From DASTBU01 sp035711845 (lineage in GTDB: Bacteria > Acidobacteriota > Vicinamibacteria > Vicinamibacterales > 2-12-FULL-66-21): a stretch of 64,000 bases of DNA. The notes under the pieces were generated by a model. It was not told the origin of the DNA. It saw only the letters and a program-made list of their open reading frames with translations, and made no database searches. The DNA is taken from NCBI GenBank assembly GCA_035711845.1, contig DASTBU010000166.1, positions 1 through 64,000 of the forward strand, in the 5' to 3' direction. The position numbers and the translations under genes were made by a program. This document shows positions 33,509 to 41,565 of this stretch, piece after piece; position 1 is the first letter of the stretch; each line of letters starts with the position of its first letter.

Positions 33509-35356
33509 TTTGTTCTTCACCACCCTGACATACCAGAGCCTGAATGCCACGTGCGAGTCGGACGGAAGCGATCGGAACGGCGCTCCGGAGTCGCCTGCGC
33601 GCACGGTACGCGACGCGAGCAGATCGAGCCGGTTCCAGCGAGACACGCGATCGGACGGCACACGCATTCGATAGGTCCCCATCCGCCTCGGATCGCGGGT
33701 CAGGTCGATCTCCATGAGCGGCATCCGGTTCAAAAACACCCTCAGCTCCGGGTGAGGCGCGGGCACTGTCGTCACTGGCGGGTCGAGGCGGAGCGTCATC
33801 GTGTAGTCCCCCTTCTCGAGCGGCAGGCGGATGGCCGTCAGCTCTGCCTGGGCCACGCGAACAGTGACGTTCGTGCCATCGTAGATTGGTGCCGACCAGG
33901 CGCCCGTGAAGAACCAGCGGTCGCGGGGGCCCGCCATGATGGTGACCTCCCCGTCAACTGCAATCGCCTCCCGTGCGATGAGGATGGGCGCTACCCAATA
34001 CGCAAACCATGCGAGCCCGACCATCCCCGCGATCGATGCCGCGCCCATCACATCACGTCGAGAGATGGAGATCCCCTGGAAGTCCTTCCCGACGGTGGTC
34101 GCCGCGGCGCGCAGCAGGATCGCCGCAGCCTGGAACGCGCACACGAGGTACATCGGATAGACGTGCTGGGTGAACCGCCACTCGCCCCCTCCTCCGACCG
34201 ACCAGGTCAGCGCGTAGGGAATGAGCGACGTGACGAGAATCACCAGCAACAGCCGTCCGGAGGGGGACCAGACCGCCGCCAGCATACCGAGCGCGCCGAG
34301 CCACTGCAGTACGGGGCCAATCGCGCGGTTCCAGGCAGTCCAGCCCTGCCACTTGTTCCGGAACGGCACGATCGTCAGGCCCTGCGCGGCCGTGTCGAGG
34401 GTCGTCACAGGCTTGGTGGCCAGCTTGCCGGACACATAATCCAGGGCGCTCACGGATTCGTCCAGCGTCTTGCCCTCAGCGCTGCGGTAGTAGCGCGTAT
34501 GATAGTTGAGCGCGTACAACGGATCGCCAGTGGCGCGCCAGCAGTTGACCAGGTACGGCGCCACCAGGATGGTGGCGATCAGCCCCGCGGTCGCCGCCGC
34601 CTTGCGCACGTCGGCCCGCCGGTCGTGCGGGGCGAACATCGCGATCCACAGTAATGCGGGCGCCACGAAGGAAAGCGCCGAGATCCTCGTGAGGCAGGCG
34701 GCCGCCATCGAGAAACCTGCAAACGTGCTCACGCTCGCCGACGGACGCTGAAGGAGCCACACCAGCGATGCCGCCGCAAACGTGACGCACATCATGAACG
34801 TGTCGTCGCGCCATCCCCCGACACTCCACGCCACTGCCTCGAATTCGGCGGCGAGGGCCAGGCCAGCAGCCAGCCCGACGGCTCGCGACCACACGATTGC
34901 GCCAAGAAGGCACGTGGCGAGCACGGCCAACGTTCCACCCGCGGCCGATGCGTAGCTGAGGGCGATGTCCCGGCCGTCGCTCAACCAGAGAAACGCCCTC
35001 GTCACCGCGAGGAACACCGGCTCGCGTACATGCGCCTGATAGAAGTGACGCATCTCGCGCGCGTACTGCAGATAGTTGATCGGATCACCGCCCACGTAGG
35101 GATCGGCGATAGGCCCCCAGACGATCGTGTCGGGGCGAAGCGCGCGGGCGATAGGTACAGCGTACTGCTCGGCGACTCGTGCCCACCGGGGCTGGCCCAT
35201 CCACCCGTAGTTGCCGACGAGGGCCTCGAACCGCAACAGTCCGCCGTATGCGGAGACGAGCAGCGCGGCGAAGATGAAGAGCCGATTGGCGCGGATGGCC
35301 GATCGCCTGATCCTGACGGAATCGAGCGCGGTCGCAGACGAGGGAGCAGGAGCCAC
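33506..35356 (-). CDS. GT-C-like membrane glycosyltransferase (ArnT/PMT-type)
   Basis: About 616 residues with an N-terminal helix (RLFIFAALLVSAYGGLLRF) and about ten further hydrophobic segments up to residue 450, then a C-terminal soluble beta-rich region of about 150 residues (TMTLRLDPPV and RVFLNRMPLMEIDL). The first extracytoplasmic loop, with acidic DP motifs (GPIADPYVGGDPINYLQYA), fits polyprenyl-phosphate-sugar-dependent GT-C enzymes. It probably transfers a sugar to lipid or protein at the periplasmic face. The GTG at 35356 is the first possible start after a stop, but no ribosome binding site is visible, so the start is uncertain. The stop lies inside a heptamer tract. Confidence 0.75.
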   Translation of the reverse strand: MAPAPSSATALDSVRIRRSAIRANRLFIFAALLVSAYGGLLRFEALVGNYGWMGQPRWARVAEQYAVPIARALRPDTIVWGPIADPYVGGDPINYLQYAREMRHFYQAHVREPVFLAVTRAFLWLSDGRDIALSYASAAGGTLAVLATCLLGAIVWSRAVGLAAGLALAAEFEAVAWSVGGWRDDTFMMCVTFAAASLVWLLQRPSASVSTFAGFSMAAACLTRISALSFVAPALLWIAMFAPHDRRADVRKAAATAGLIATILVAPYLVNCWRATGDPLYALNYHTRYYRSAEGKTLDESVSALDYVSGKLATKPVTTLDTAAQGLTIVPFRNKWQGWTAWNRAIGPVLQWLGALGMLAAVWSPSGRLLLVILVTSLIPYALTWSVGGGGEWRFTQHVYPMYLVCAFQAAAILLRAAATTVGKDFQGISISRRDVMGAASIAGMVGLAWFAYWVAPILIAREAIAVDGEVTIMAGPRDRWFFTGAWSAPIYDGTNVTVRVAQAELTAIRLPLEKGDYTMTLRLDPPVTTVPAPHPELRVFLNRMPLMEIDLTRDPRRMGTYRMRVPSDRVSRWNRLDLLASRTVRAGDSGAPFRSLPSDSHVAFRLWYVRVVKNK

Positions 35357-35383
35357 GCAGGGAATGCGGAACAGCGGGCCAGC

Positions 35384-35409
35384 GATCAGGAGGGAACGAC
35401 CTCCTGATC
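35384..35409. other. Perfect 10-bp inverted repeat (hairpin)
   Basis: GATCAGGAGG, a six-base loop and CCTCCTGATC, between the stop of the S9A peptidase gene and the start of the glycosyltransferase gene on the minus strand. There is no T-run after it, so it is not a classical intrinsic terminator. The stem contains AGGAGG/CCTCCT, so it could also mask a ribosome binding site. Confidence 0.6.
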
Positions 35410-35434
35410 TTCTGGCCCTGGTGCACGATGGTCT

Positions 35435-37579
35435 CTACTGCGGCAGGCCGGTGCCGGATGGATCGCCGGCCAGGCCGACCTGCCAGAGAACGAACGCGTA
35501 CATGAAGGCGGTCTCGCGAAGCGCGTCGTAGCGTCCGGACGACCCGCCGTGGCCCGCGCCCATGTTGGTTCTGAGCAACAGGGGGTTCGTGTCGGTCTTC
35601 ATGGCGCGGAGCTTGGCCGCGAACTTGGCGCCCTCCCAGTATGGAACCTGGCTGTCGTTGAGCGAAACCCGCACGAGCATCGCCGGGTAGGTCGTGGCGC
35701 GAATATTGTCGTACGGCGAGTACTTCATCATGTACTCGAACGCCGGCTTCTCGTTCGGGTTGCCCCATTCGGTGTATTCGCTGGTCGTCAGTGGCAGCGA
35801 CGCGTCGAGCATCGTGTTGACCACGTCGACAAACGGCACTTCCGCCACGACCGCCTTGAACAGATCGGGCCGCAGGTTGGCCGCCGCGCCGACCAGCAGG
35901 CCACCCGCGCTCCCGCCGTGGATTACCAGCCGGTCGGCCGACGTGTACTTCTTCTTGACCAGATGTTCGGCGGCATCGACGAAGTCGTAGAACGTGTTCA
36001 GCTTCTGCAACATCCGGCCCTGCTGCCGCCAGTCCTCGCCGAGTTCGCCTCCCCCGCGGATGTAGGCGATCGCGTAGATCACGCCCCGGTCCAGCAGACT
36101 CAACCGGCTCGAGGAGAACGCCGGCGCCATCGATGCGCCGTAGGACCCGTAGCCGTACAGCATCAACGGCGCGCGGCCGTCCATCTTCACGTCCTTACGG
36201 TGAACGATCGAGATCGGGACCTTCGTTCCATCCCGCGAGACCGACCAAATCCGCCTGGCTTCGTACTGCGCCGGATCGTAGCCGCCGAGCACCTCCTGCC
36301 GTTTGAGGAGCTTTCGTTCACGCGTGTTCAGGTCGTAGTCGTAGACCGATTGCGGCGTGACCATCGACTGGTAGGCGAAACGCACGGTCGTGGTGTCGAA
36401 TTCCGGATTGCTGCTGAGCCCGAGCGCGTAATCGGACTCCTCGGTGGGGATCCGGTGCGACTGCCTCGTCTTCATGTCGATGACCCGCAGATACACGAGG
36501 CCGTCCTCGCGCTCTGACACCACTACGTGATTCGCGAAGAACGTCAGCCCATCGATCTTGACCTTTGGATTGTGTTCGATGAACGGCTTCCAGTTCTTCT
36601 CCGAAGGGTCCGACATGGGGGCTGTCACGACCCGGAAGTTCGTGGCGCCGCGATTGGTGACGATGTAGAACTCGCCGTTGTAATGGTCGACGTCGAACTC
36701 GTGGCCCGCTTCTCGCGGCCGGACCAGCTTCAGCGCGCTGGTGGGCTCGTCCGCCGGGAGATATCTGAACTCCCTCGAGGTCTTGGCATAGGAACCCAGG
36801 AAGATGACCTTCCGGTCGAGCGAGCGACCGGCCCCCACGTCGAACAGGACGTCCTTCTCCTCGTACAAGAGCTCGCTGTCCTTCGCGCCGACGACGTGCC
36901 GCCAGAACTGGTTCGACCGCTTGGAGACCTCGTCCTCCGTCGTGTAGAAGATCGTCGTGTTGTCGTTGGCCCATACGACCGAGCCGGCCCGGTCGATGCT
37001 CTCGGCGAGGACCTGCCCCGTCCGAAGGTCCTTGACGTGCAGCGTGAACTGCCGGTAGCCCGTCGTGTCGGTCGAATACGCGAGCCAGTTCCCGTCGTCG
37101 CTCACCCGATACGCGCCCAGCCCGAGAAATTTGTGCCCTTCGGCCAGCTGGTTGAGATCGAGCAGGATCTCTTCGGGGGCCTCCATGCGTTCCTTGCGGC
37201 GGCACATGTAGGGATACTGCTTCCCCTCTTCCGTTCGCGAGTAGTAGTAGTACGAACCGATTCGCGATGGGACGCTCAGGTCGGTCTGCTTGATCCGCCC
37301 GAGCATCTCCTTGTAAAGCGTGTCCTGCAGGCCCTTGGTCGGGGCCATGATCGAATCGGTGAACGCGTTCTCTGCCTCGAGGTGCTTGATGACCTCGGGG
37401 TTGGACTTTTCCCGGAGCCAGAAGTAGTCGTCCACGAGCGTGTAGCCGTGGATTTCGGTCTTGTGCGGTTTCTTTGCGGCCATGGGTGGTCGATTGACGG
37501 CTTCCTGACCAGACGCTGCTGGCGCCAGGAGGCCGATTGCCAGCGCCGACAACGCCAGCGGTAGACGACGAATCTGCAT
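35435..37579 (-). CDS. Oligopeptidase B-like S9A peptidase, secreted
   Basis: 714 residues. The signal peptide (RRLPLALSALAIGLLAPAASGQ) is followed by the POP-type N-terminal block KTEIHGYTLVDDYFWLREK, a seven-bladed propeller, and a C-terminal hydrolase domain with YGYGSYGASM, AYIRGGGELGEDW, the nucleophile HGGSAGGLLV, Asp in VSLNDSQVPYW and His in GAGHGGSSGR. These blocks match oligopeptidase B (PtrB), which cleaves after basic residues. The signal peptide is unusual for PtrB, which is normally cytosolic, but frequent in acidobacterial copies. The ATG at 37579 is chosen because the signal peptide starts there; AAAGGA lies upstream. A good promoter sits at 37676-37703. Confidence 0.9.
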   Translation of the reverse strand: MQIRRLPLALSALAIGLLAPAASGQEAVNRPPMAAKKPHKTEIHGYTLVDDYFWLREKSNPEVIKHLEAENAFTDSIMAPTKGLQDTLYKEMLGRIKQTDLSVPSRIGSYYYYSRTEEGKQYPYMCRRKERMEAPEEILLDLNQLAEGHKFLGLGAYRVSDDGNWLAYSTDTTGYRQFTLHVKDLRTGQVLAESIDRAGSVVWANDNTTIFYTTEDEVSKRSNQFWRHVVGAKDSELLYEEKDVLFDVGAGRSLDRKVIFLGSYAKTSREFRYLPADEPTSALKLVRPREAGHEFDVDHYNGEFYIVTNRGATNFRVVTAPMSDPSEKNWKPFIEHNPKVKIDGLTFFANHVVVSEREDGLVYLRVIDMKTRQSHRIPTEESDYALGLSSNPEFDTTTVRFAYQSMVTPQSVYDYDLNTRERKLLKRQEVLGGYDPAQYEARRIWSVSRDGTKVPISIVHRKDVKMDGRAPLMLYGYGSYGASMAPAFSSSRLSLLDRGVIYAIAYIRGGGELGEDWRQQGRMLQKLNTFYDFVDAAEHLVKKKYTSADRLVIHGGSAGGLLVGAAANLRPDLFKAVVAEVPFVDVVNTMLDASLPLTTSEYTEWGNPNEKPAFEYMMKYSPYDNIRATTYPAMLVRVSLNDSQVPYWEGAKFAAKLRAMKTDTNPLLLRTNMGAGHGGSSGRYDALRETAFMYAFVLWQVGLAGDPSGTGLPQ

Positions 37580-37675
37580 GAAGCTGGATCCTTTCTTACC
37601 CAATGCTCACGAGCTGATCAGGACTGGTCGAGGGAAGTAGCGTCGGGCGCGAGGGCATCCTGACGATTTTCTCCC

Positions 37676-37703
37676 ATGATAGCGCAGTACAGAAAGCTGT
37701 CAG
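37676..37703 (-). promoter_or_regulatory. Sigma-70-type promoter for the S9A peptidase
   Basis: On the minus strand CTGACA (37698-37703) and TATCAT (37676-37681) are separated by 16 bp, each one base from consensus. The start codon is about 97 bp downstream. It sits just past the end of the preceding HlyD gene. Confidence 0.6.
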
Positions 37704-37740
37704 GCAGGTTCAGGGTTCAGGGTTCCCGGGTTCCCTGTCG
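37703..37740. repeat. GGTTCAG heptamer tract overlapping a gene end
   Basis: About five GTTCAGG/GTTCCCG units. The HlyD/DevB-like gene reads through it, giving a tail NTSDREPGNPEP before the TGA at 37710-37712. Confidence 0.75.
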
Positions 37741-38765
37741 CTCGTGTTCGAGAGGATGAAGGCCTGGACGCGGAGGCCGAGCGGGAGCTCGCGGCCGTCC
37801 TCGAGCTGCACGAGCGTTTCAAGGACTTTGGTGTCGATGCGCTCGGCGGGTTCTTCGGTGCGCACGTTCTTTCGACCGAGAATGCGGCTGATCCGGACGA
37901 CACGGCCGCGGAACTGCCGGTCTCCGAAGGCATCGGCCGTGACGTACGCATGCTGTCCCACCGTGATGCCGGCCACGTCTGCTTCATCCACGTCCACGCG
38001 CACGCGCCGCACCGAGTCGTCTGCCATCGTCACGATCGGCGTGTCGAACTGCGTGGACACGCTTTCGCCGGCCTTCCGGTGCCGCCTGAGGATGATGCCG
38101 TGGATCGGCGCGCGGATGAAGGTTTTGTCGTAGAGAGCGCGCGCTTCGGCAACTCGCGCGCGAGCCAGGCTGACCTCGGATTCCGCCCGTGCCCGGTCCT
38201 CCTCGCGCGCCTCGGCGTTGATCAGCTCGACGCGCTGGCGCGCCGCATCGACTCTCGCCTCGGCGACCCGCTCGACGCGGTCGGCCTCCTCTGCCTCGGC
38301 GCGTGCGATCACCCGCTCGCGCAGGAGATTGTGCCGGCGTTCGCGTTCGGCGCGGGCGTTCAGAAGAACGGCTTCGGCCTCGGCCAGCTCTGCGGCGGCA
38401 ACCTTGCGCTCCTGCGCGCGCGCGCCGTTGACGACACGCCGGAGCTCGGCTTCGCGCAGGGATAGTTCGGCGTCGGCCGAGCGTACGCGCGCGGCGTACT
38501 CGCCGTTTTCGATCACCGCCAGCACCTCTCCTGCGCGCACGCGGTCCCCGTCGGCGGCGGTCACGCGTTCGAGGCGTCCACCGACCTGCGCACTCACGTG
38601 CAGCTCCTCCGATACCGGCTCGACGAGCCCGGGCCCTGCGGCGACGATGTCGGCCCGGACGGGTGGTGGGACCGACGCCTCGACCGCCGGCTCACGCTGT
38701 CGGAGCATCAGGAAGTTCAGCGCGGTGATAGCGCCAAGCGCCAGGATCAGGGTCGAGCGACGCAT
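37710..38765 (-). CDS. HlyD/DevB-like membrane fusion protein
   Basis: 351 residues. N-terminal anchor (STLILALGAITALNFLML), first lipoyl half (VGGRLERVTAADGDRVRAGEVLAVI), a long alanine/glutamate/arginine coiled-coil hairpin (about residues 95-215), second lipoyl half (FIRAPIHGIILRRHRKAGESV) and beta-barrel (RRVRVDVDEADVAGITVGQ). It is the periplasmic adaptor of an ABC exporter linking to an outer-membrane factor. GGAGG precedes the ATG. It is the last gene of the TetR-DevC-DevA-DevB-type operon; a 47-bp repeat-filled gap separates it from the ATPase gene. No TolC-like gene is in the window. Confidence 0.88.
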   Translation of the reverse strand: MRRSTLILALGAITALNFLMLRQREPAVEASVPPPVRADIVAAGPGLVEPVSEELHVSAQVGGRLERVTAADGDRVRAGEVLAVIENGEYAARVRSADAELSLREAELRRVVNGARAQERKVAAAELAEAEAVLLNARAERERRHNLLRERVIARAEAEEADRVERVAEARVDAARQRVELINAEAREEDRARAESEVSLARARVAEARALYDKTFIRAPIHGIILRRHRKAGESVSTQFDTPIVTMADDSVRRVRVDVDEADVAGITVGQHAYVTADAFGDRQFRGRVVRISRILGRKNVRTEEPAERIDTKVLETLVQLEDGRELPLGLRVQAFILSNTSDREPGNPEP

Positions 38766-38780
38766 GAGAGCCTCCGTATG

Positions 38781-38866
38781 AGGGGGACAGTCCCCTTAGG
38801 GGGACAGTCCCCTTAAGGGGACAGGCACCCTAGGGGGACAGGCACCTTAAGGAGCCTGTCCCCCTG
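38781..38866. repeat. GGGGACAGTCCCC / GGGGACAGGCACC repeat cluster
   Basis: Five units with alternating orientation, the reverse-complement family of the array at 26148. GGGGACAGTCCCC is itself nearly palindromic. The cluster lies between the DevA-like and DevB-like genes and encodes the last nine or so residues and the TAA stop of the ATPase gene. Confidence 0.85.
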
Positions 38867-39562
38867 TGCAACATTTGCAGTCTCGGGGTGCACAATTCGG
38901 CCATCTTCGATCTGGATGACCCGGTCAGCGAAGGACAGCAGGCGGCTGTCGTGCGTGACGATGACGATGGACCGATGGCGCTCGCGCGCGAGAGCGCGAA
39001 GCAACTCCATGACGGCCTGACCGCTGTGCGTGTCCAGCGCGGCGGTCGGCTCGTCGGCCAGGACGATCGGCGGATCGTTGGCCATCGCGCGCGCGATGGC
39101 GACTCGCTGCTTCTGACCGCCGCTCAGATCCTCAGGATAGACGTGCAGCTTGCCCGCAAGGCCCACCTGCGCGAGCAGCCCGGCGGCGCGCCGGGAGGCC
39201 TCCTGCCGCGGGACCCCCCTGAGGTTCAGCGCCAGCGCGACATTACCGACCGCGCTCATCGTCGGAAACAGATTGAACCCCTGGAAAACGAAGCCGACGT
39301 GCCCGAGTCTGACGCGCGGCAACTCACGCTCGCTCAGGCTGGTGACATCCCGGCCTGCAATCTCTACCCGGCCGCTGCTCGGTGTCAGAATGCACCCCAT
39401 GATCGACAGCAGCGTCGTCTTGCCGCTGCCCGAGGGGCCCATGAGCAGCACGAGCTCGCCGCGGTGAATGTCGAGATCGATGCGGTCGAGCGCACGGGTC
39501 GCGGTCTCCCCCTGACCGTACACCTTGGTGACGTCACGTACGGCAATCACGACATCGCGCAT
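38813..39562 (-). CDS. DevA/MacB-like ABC exporter ATPase
   Basis: 249 residues with Walker A GPSGSGKT, signature LSGGQKQR, Walker B IVLADEPTAALD and H-loop VTHDSRL, plus VFQGFNLFP, typical of the MacB/LolD/DevA branch. It energises the FtsX-like permease encoded immediately upstream (three bases between stop and ATG). The family-conserved sequence ends at about IEDGRIVHPET; the final VPVPLGCLSP is read from the GTGCCTGTCCCC-type repeat, and its stop comes from that repeat, so the original end has been replaced or extended. Confidence 0.9.
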   Translation of the reverse strand: MRDVVIAVRDVTKVYGQGETATRALDRIDLDIHRGELVLLMGPSGSGKTTLLSIMGCILTPSSGRVEIAGRDVTSLSERELPRVRLGHVGFVFQGFNLFPTMSAVGNVALALNLRGVPRQEASRRAAGLLAQVGLAGKLHVYPEDLSGGQKQRVAIARAMANDPPIVLADEPTAALDTHSGQAVMELLRALARERHRSIVIVTHDSRLLSFADRVIQIEDGRIVHPETANVAQGDRLLKVPVPLGCLSP

Positions 39563-39565
39563 GAC

Positions 39566-40690
39566 TCACCCCTTGAAGACCATCGCGGGGTCCAGCCGCG
39601 TGATCCTGTTGATCGACACGATGGCCGCGCCGATGCACATCGCAAGCGTGAGCCCGAACATCGCGAGCACGAGCCAACCCGGGACGAGAATCGCCGCGCC
39701 ACCCTGCTCGCTGGCCCGGGCGACGAACCCGCCCGTGAGCATTCCCAGCGCATAACCGATGAGCGCCGCGATCACCGCCTGGTTCACGATGACGCCGTAG
39801 AGATACCAGTTGCTCGAGCCCATCGCCTTCAGCGTTCCGTATTCGCGGATGTGATCGACGGTGGTGGCATAGATCGTCTGGGCGACCACCACGACGCCGA
39901 CCACGAGCCCGAGCAGGGCCGCGAGCAGGACGCCGACCCCCGCCCCCGTGGTGAACATCCAGTAGGCGCGCGTCATGCGGCTGAACTCGCTGTTGGTGAC
40001 CACGTGGACGTCCGGGATGCTCGAGGCCAGCGACGTGCGAAGCGCCTCGATGTCGACGCCTGGAGCCGCCTTGACGAGGATGTAGAGTGTCTGATCCTCG
40101 CGGACATCAGCGAAATCCTGCGCGTTCTTGAACGACGTGAAAACGTAGGGCGACACGGTGAACGCCCGAATCCCCCGCGTGAAGCCCGCGATACGCGCTT
40201 TGTGTCCGCGGATCTCCACGGCCTGACCCGTCCCGGTCACGCCCAGCTTCTCCTTGTAGATCTCGTCCACGAACACGGCGTCGGGCTTGCGCAGGTCGTC
40301 GAGCGCGCCGTCCACGATGTTCCAGGGGCCGCCGAGCCCGGTCTGCAGGTCGATCCCGACGATCTGCACGCTTTCCTGACGGCCGTCGGGACGCTTCCAC
40401 TGGGTGAACCTGCCGATATATTTCGAGGCGCGCTCCACGCCGGGCGTCGCACGCACCGTAGCGAGCCTGCGCTCGCTGAACGGTACGCCCATCTCGATAT
40501 AGGGGACGTTGGGGGCCGTCACCCACAGGTCGGCGCCGGAGCGGTCGATGAGGCTGGAGGTGGTCGTGAGAAAACCCAGGAAGAGGCCCAGTTCGACGAC
40601 AACGAGCACGACGGCAAAAACGATCCCGGTCACGGTGACGCCGAACCGGACCTTGTCGTGCACGAGGTTGCGCCAGGCCAGGATGAACAT
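39566..40690 (-). CDS. DevC-like FtsX-family ABC permease
   Basis: 374 residues: one N-terminal helix (FGVTVTGIVFAVVLVVVELGLFLGF), a large periplasmic domain of about 200 residues (DLWVTAPNVPYIEMGVPFSE), and three C-terminal helices (GVLLAALLGLVVGVVVVAQT with EYGTLKAMGSSNWYLYGVI). The block YGTLKAMG and the overall size match DevC of the DevBCA glycolipid exporter in cyanobacteria, and unlike MacB it has no fused ATPase. Together with the next two genes it makes a full trans-envelope exporter. The substrate is unknown. Confidence 0.88.
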   Translation of the reverse strand: MFILAWRNLVHDKVRFGVTVTGIVFAVVLVVVELGLFLGFLTTTSSLIDRSGADLWVTAPNVPYIEMGVPFSERRLATVRATPGVERASKYIGRFTQWKRPDGRQESVQIVGIDLQTGLGGPWNIVDGALDDLRKPDAVFVDEIYKEKLGVTGTGQAVEIRGHKARIAGFTRGIRAFTVSPYVFTSFKNAQDFADVREDQTLYILVKAAPGVDIEALRTSLASSIPDVHVVTNSEFSRMTRAYWMFTTGAGVGVLLAALLGLVVGVVVVAQTIYATTVDHIREYGTLKAMGSSNWYLYGVIVNQAVIAALIGYALGMLTGGFVARASEQGGAAILVPGWLVLAMFGLTLAMCIGAAIVSINRITRLDPAMVFKG

Positions 40691-40707
40691 TTACATTGTT
40701 CTTTTAC

Positions 40708-40720
40708 GTTACAGCGTTAA
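40708..40720 (-). promoter_or_regulatory. Second, degenerate copy of the TetR operator
   Basis: The minus strand reads TTAACGCTGTAAC, close to TTAACGGTGTTAAC inside the palindrome at 41386. It lies in the 52-bp gap between the TetR gene and the permease gene, so it could give the exporter genes their own repressed promoter. A further inverted pair, ACATTG/CAATGT, flanks it. Confidence 0.45.
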
Positions 40721-40742
40721 GCAATGTTCAAAAAAAGAGGCC

Positions 40743-41354
40743 TCACCGAAGCCCGTCCACGAGCATCGAGACCAGCTGATCGATGACGCGCTCGCGATCG
40801 CCCCAGTCGAATCGCGGCATGACGATCAGCAGCGACGTGAGTCCGTGAACCCCGGCCCACACGCTTCGTGCGGCTGTCTCGACATCGATTCGCCGCAGCT
40901 TCTTCTGCCGCACGCACTCCGCCACCAGCTCAACCAGCAACCCGAACCCCTGCATGCTCATGGTCGCCGGCTCGGTGAACCGGGCCTCCATTTCCGGCGT
41001 GTTCGCGTGTGGAATGACGAACGTGGCGAGGTACTGCTGCTGGTTCGCCAGGCCGAACTCGATGTAGCGCCGCAGCGATTTCCTGAGCGCCGCCATCGGG
41101 TCCGAAGTACGACCGACGATGTCCTGCATCTCCCTGACCAGGCCGGCCATGAACTCCTCGCACACGCAGAAGACCAGCTCGTCGCGGTCCTTGAAGTGCA
41201 GGTAGATGGCCGTCGGCGAGTAGTCGATCTTGTCAGCGACCCGACGCATCGAGAGGCTGTCGTACCCCTCGCGGACCAGAATGTCTCGCGCGGCATCGAG
41301 GATCTCCTGCCGCAGGAGGCTTTTCTGCCGGGCCCGCCGCTCTTTTACGCCCAT
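40743..41354 (-). CDS. TetR family transcriptional regulator of the exporter operon
   Basis: 203 residues. The N-terminal HTH is standard TetR (ILDAARDILVREGYDSLSMR and SPTAIYLHFKDRDEL); the C-terminal ligand domain has a WHG-like ending (VWAGVHGLTSLLIVMP) similar to the TetR_C_33 type. It should repress its own promoter and probably the exporter behind it until a ligand binds. A perfect 17-bp palindrome overlaps its promoter. There is no clear ribosome binding site before the ATG at 41354. Confidence 0.9.
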   Translation of the reverse strand: MGVKERRARQKSLLRQEILDAARDILVREGYDSLSMRRVADKIDYSPTAIYLHFKDRDELVFCVCEEFMAGLVREMQDIVGRTSDPMAALRKSLRRYIEFGLANQQQYLATFVIPHANTPEMEARFTEPATMSMQGFGLLVELVAECVRQKKLRRIDVETAARSVWAGVHGLTSLLIVMPRFDWGDRERVIDQLVSMLVDGLR

Positions 41355-41385
41355 GGGTGACTGGCTGTCATCACAATGTCACTAT

Positions 41386-41402
41386 AGTTAACGGTGTTAA
41401 CT
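41386..41402 (-). promoter_or_regulatory. TetR operator: perfect palindrome AGTTAAC-GGT-GTTAACT
   Basis: Seven-base arms with a three-base centre, 31 bp upstream of the TetR start. It overlaps the -10 box of the likely promoter, the ideal position for repression. A related sequence occurs at 40708. Confidence 0.75.
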
Positions 41403-41427
41403 TAGCGTCTCCGGCGCGGAATGTCAA
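41399..41427 (-). promoter_or_regulatory. Promoter of the TetR-exporter operon
   Basis: A perfect -35 TTGACA (41422-41427, minus strand) and a weak -10 TAAGTT (41399-41404) are 17 bp apart. The -10 is inside the palindromic operator. Confidence 0.5.
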
Positions 41428-41565
41428 GGGCGGCCCCTGGCGCCTCTCCGGCCCTCCCGCAGGATCGCAGGCCCTGACGGATCGGCAGGCTTGGGGTGCG
41501 GCGCCACTCCTGCTATTCTGGAGTTGCCACTCCTGCTGTGTTGGATCTCTCCCCCGTATCATCCC

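Noticed and set aside
38813..38842. Functional C-terminal extension VPVPLGCLSP of the DevA-like ATPase
   Set aside because: As a functional domain it is unsupported: it is simply the translation of the intergenic GTGCCTGTCCCC-type repeat.
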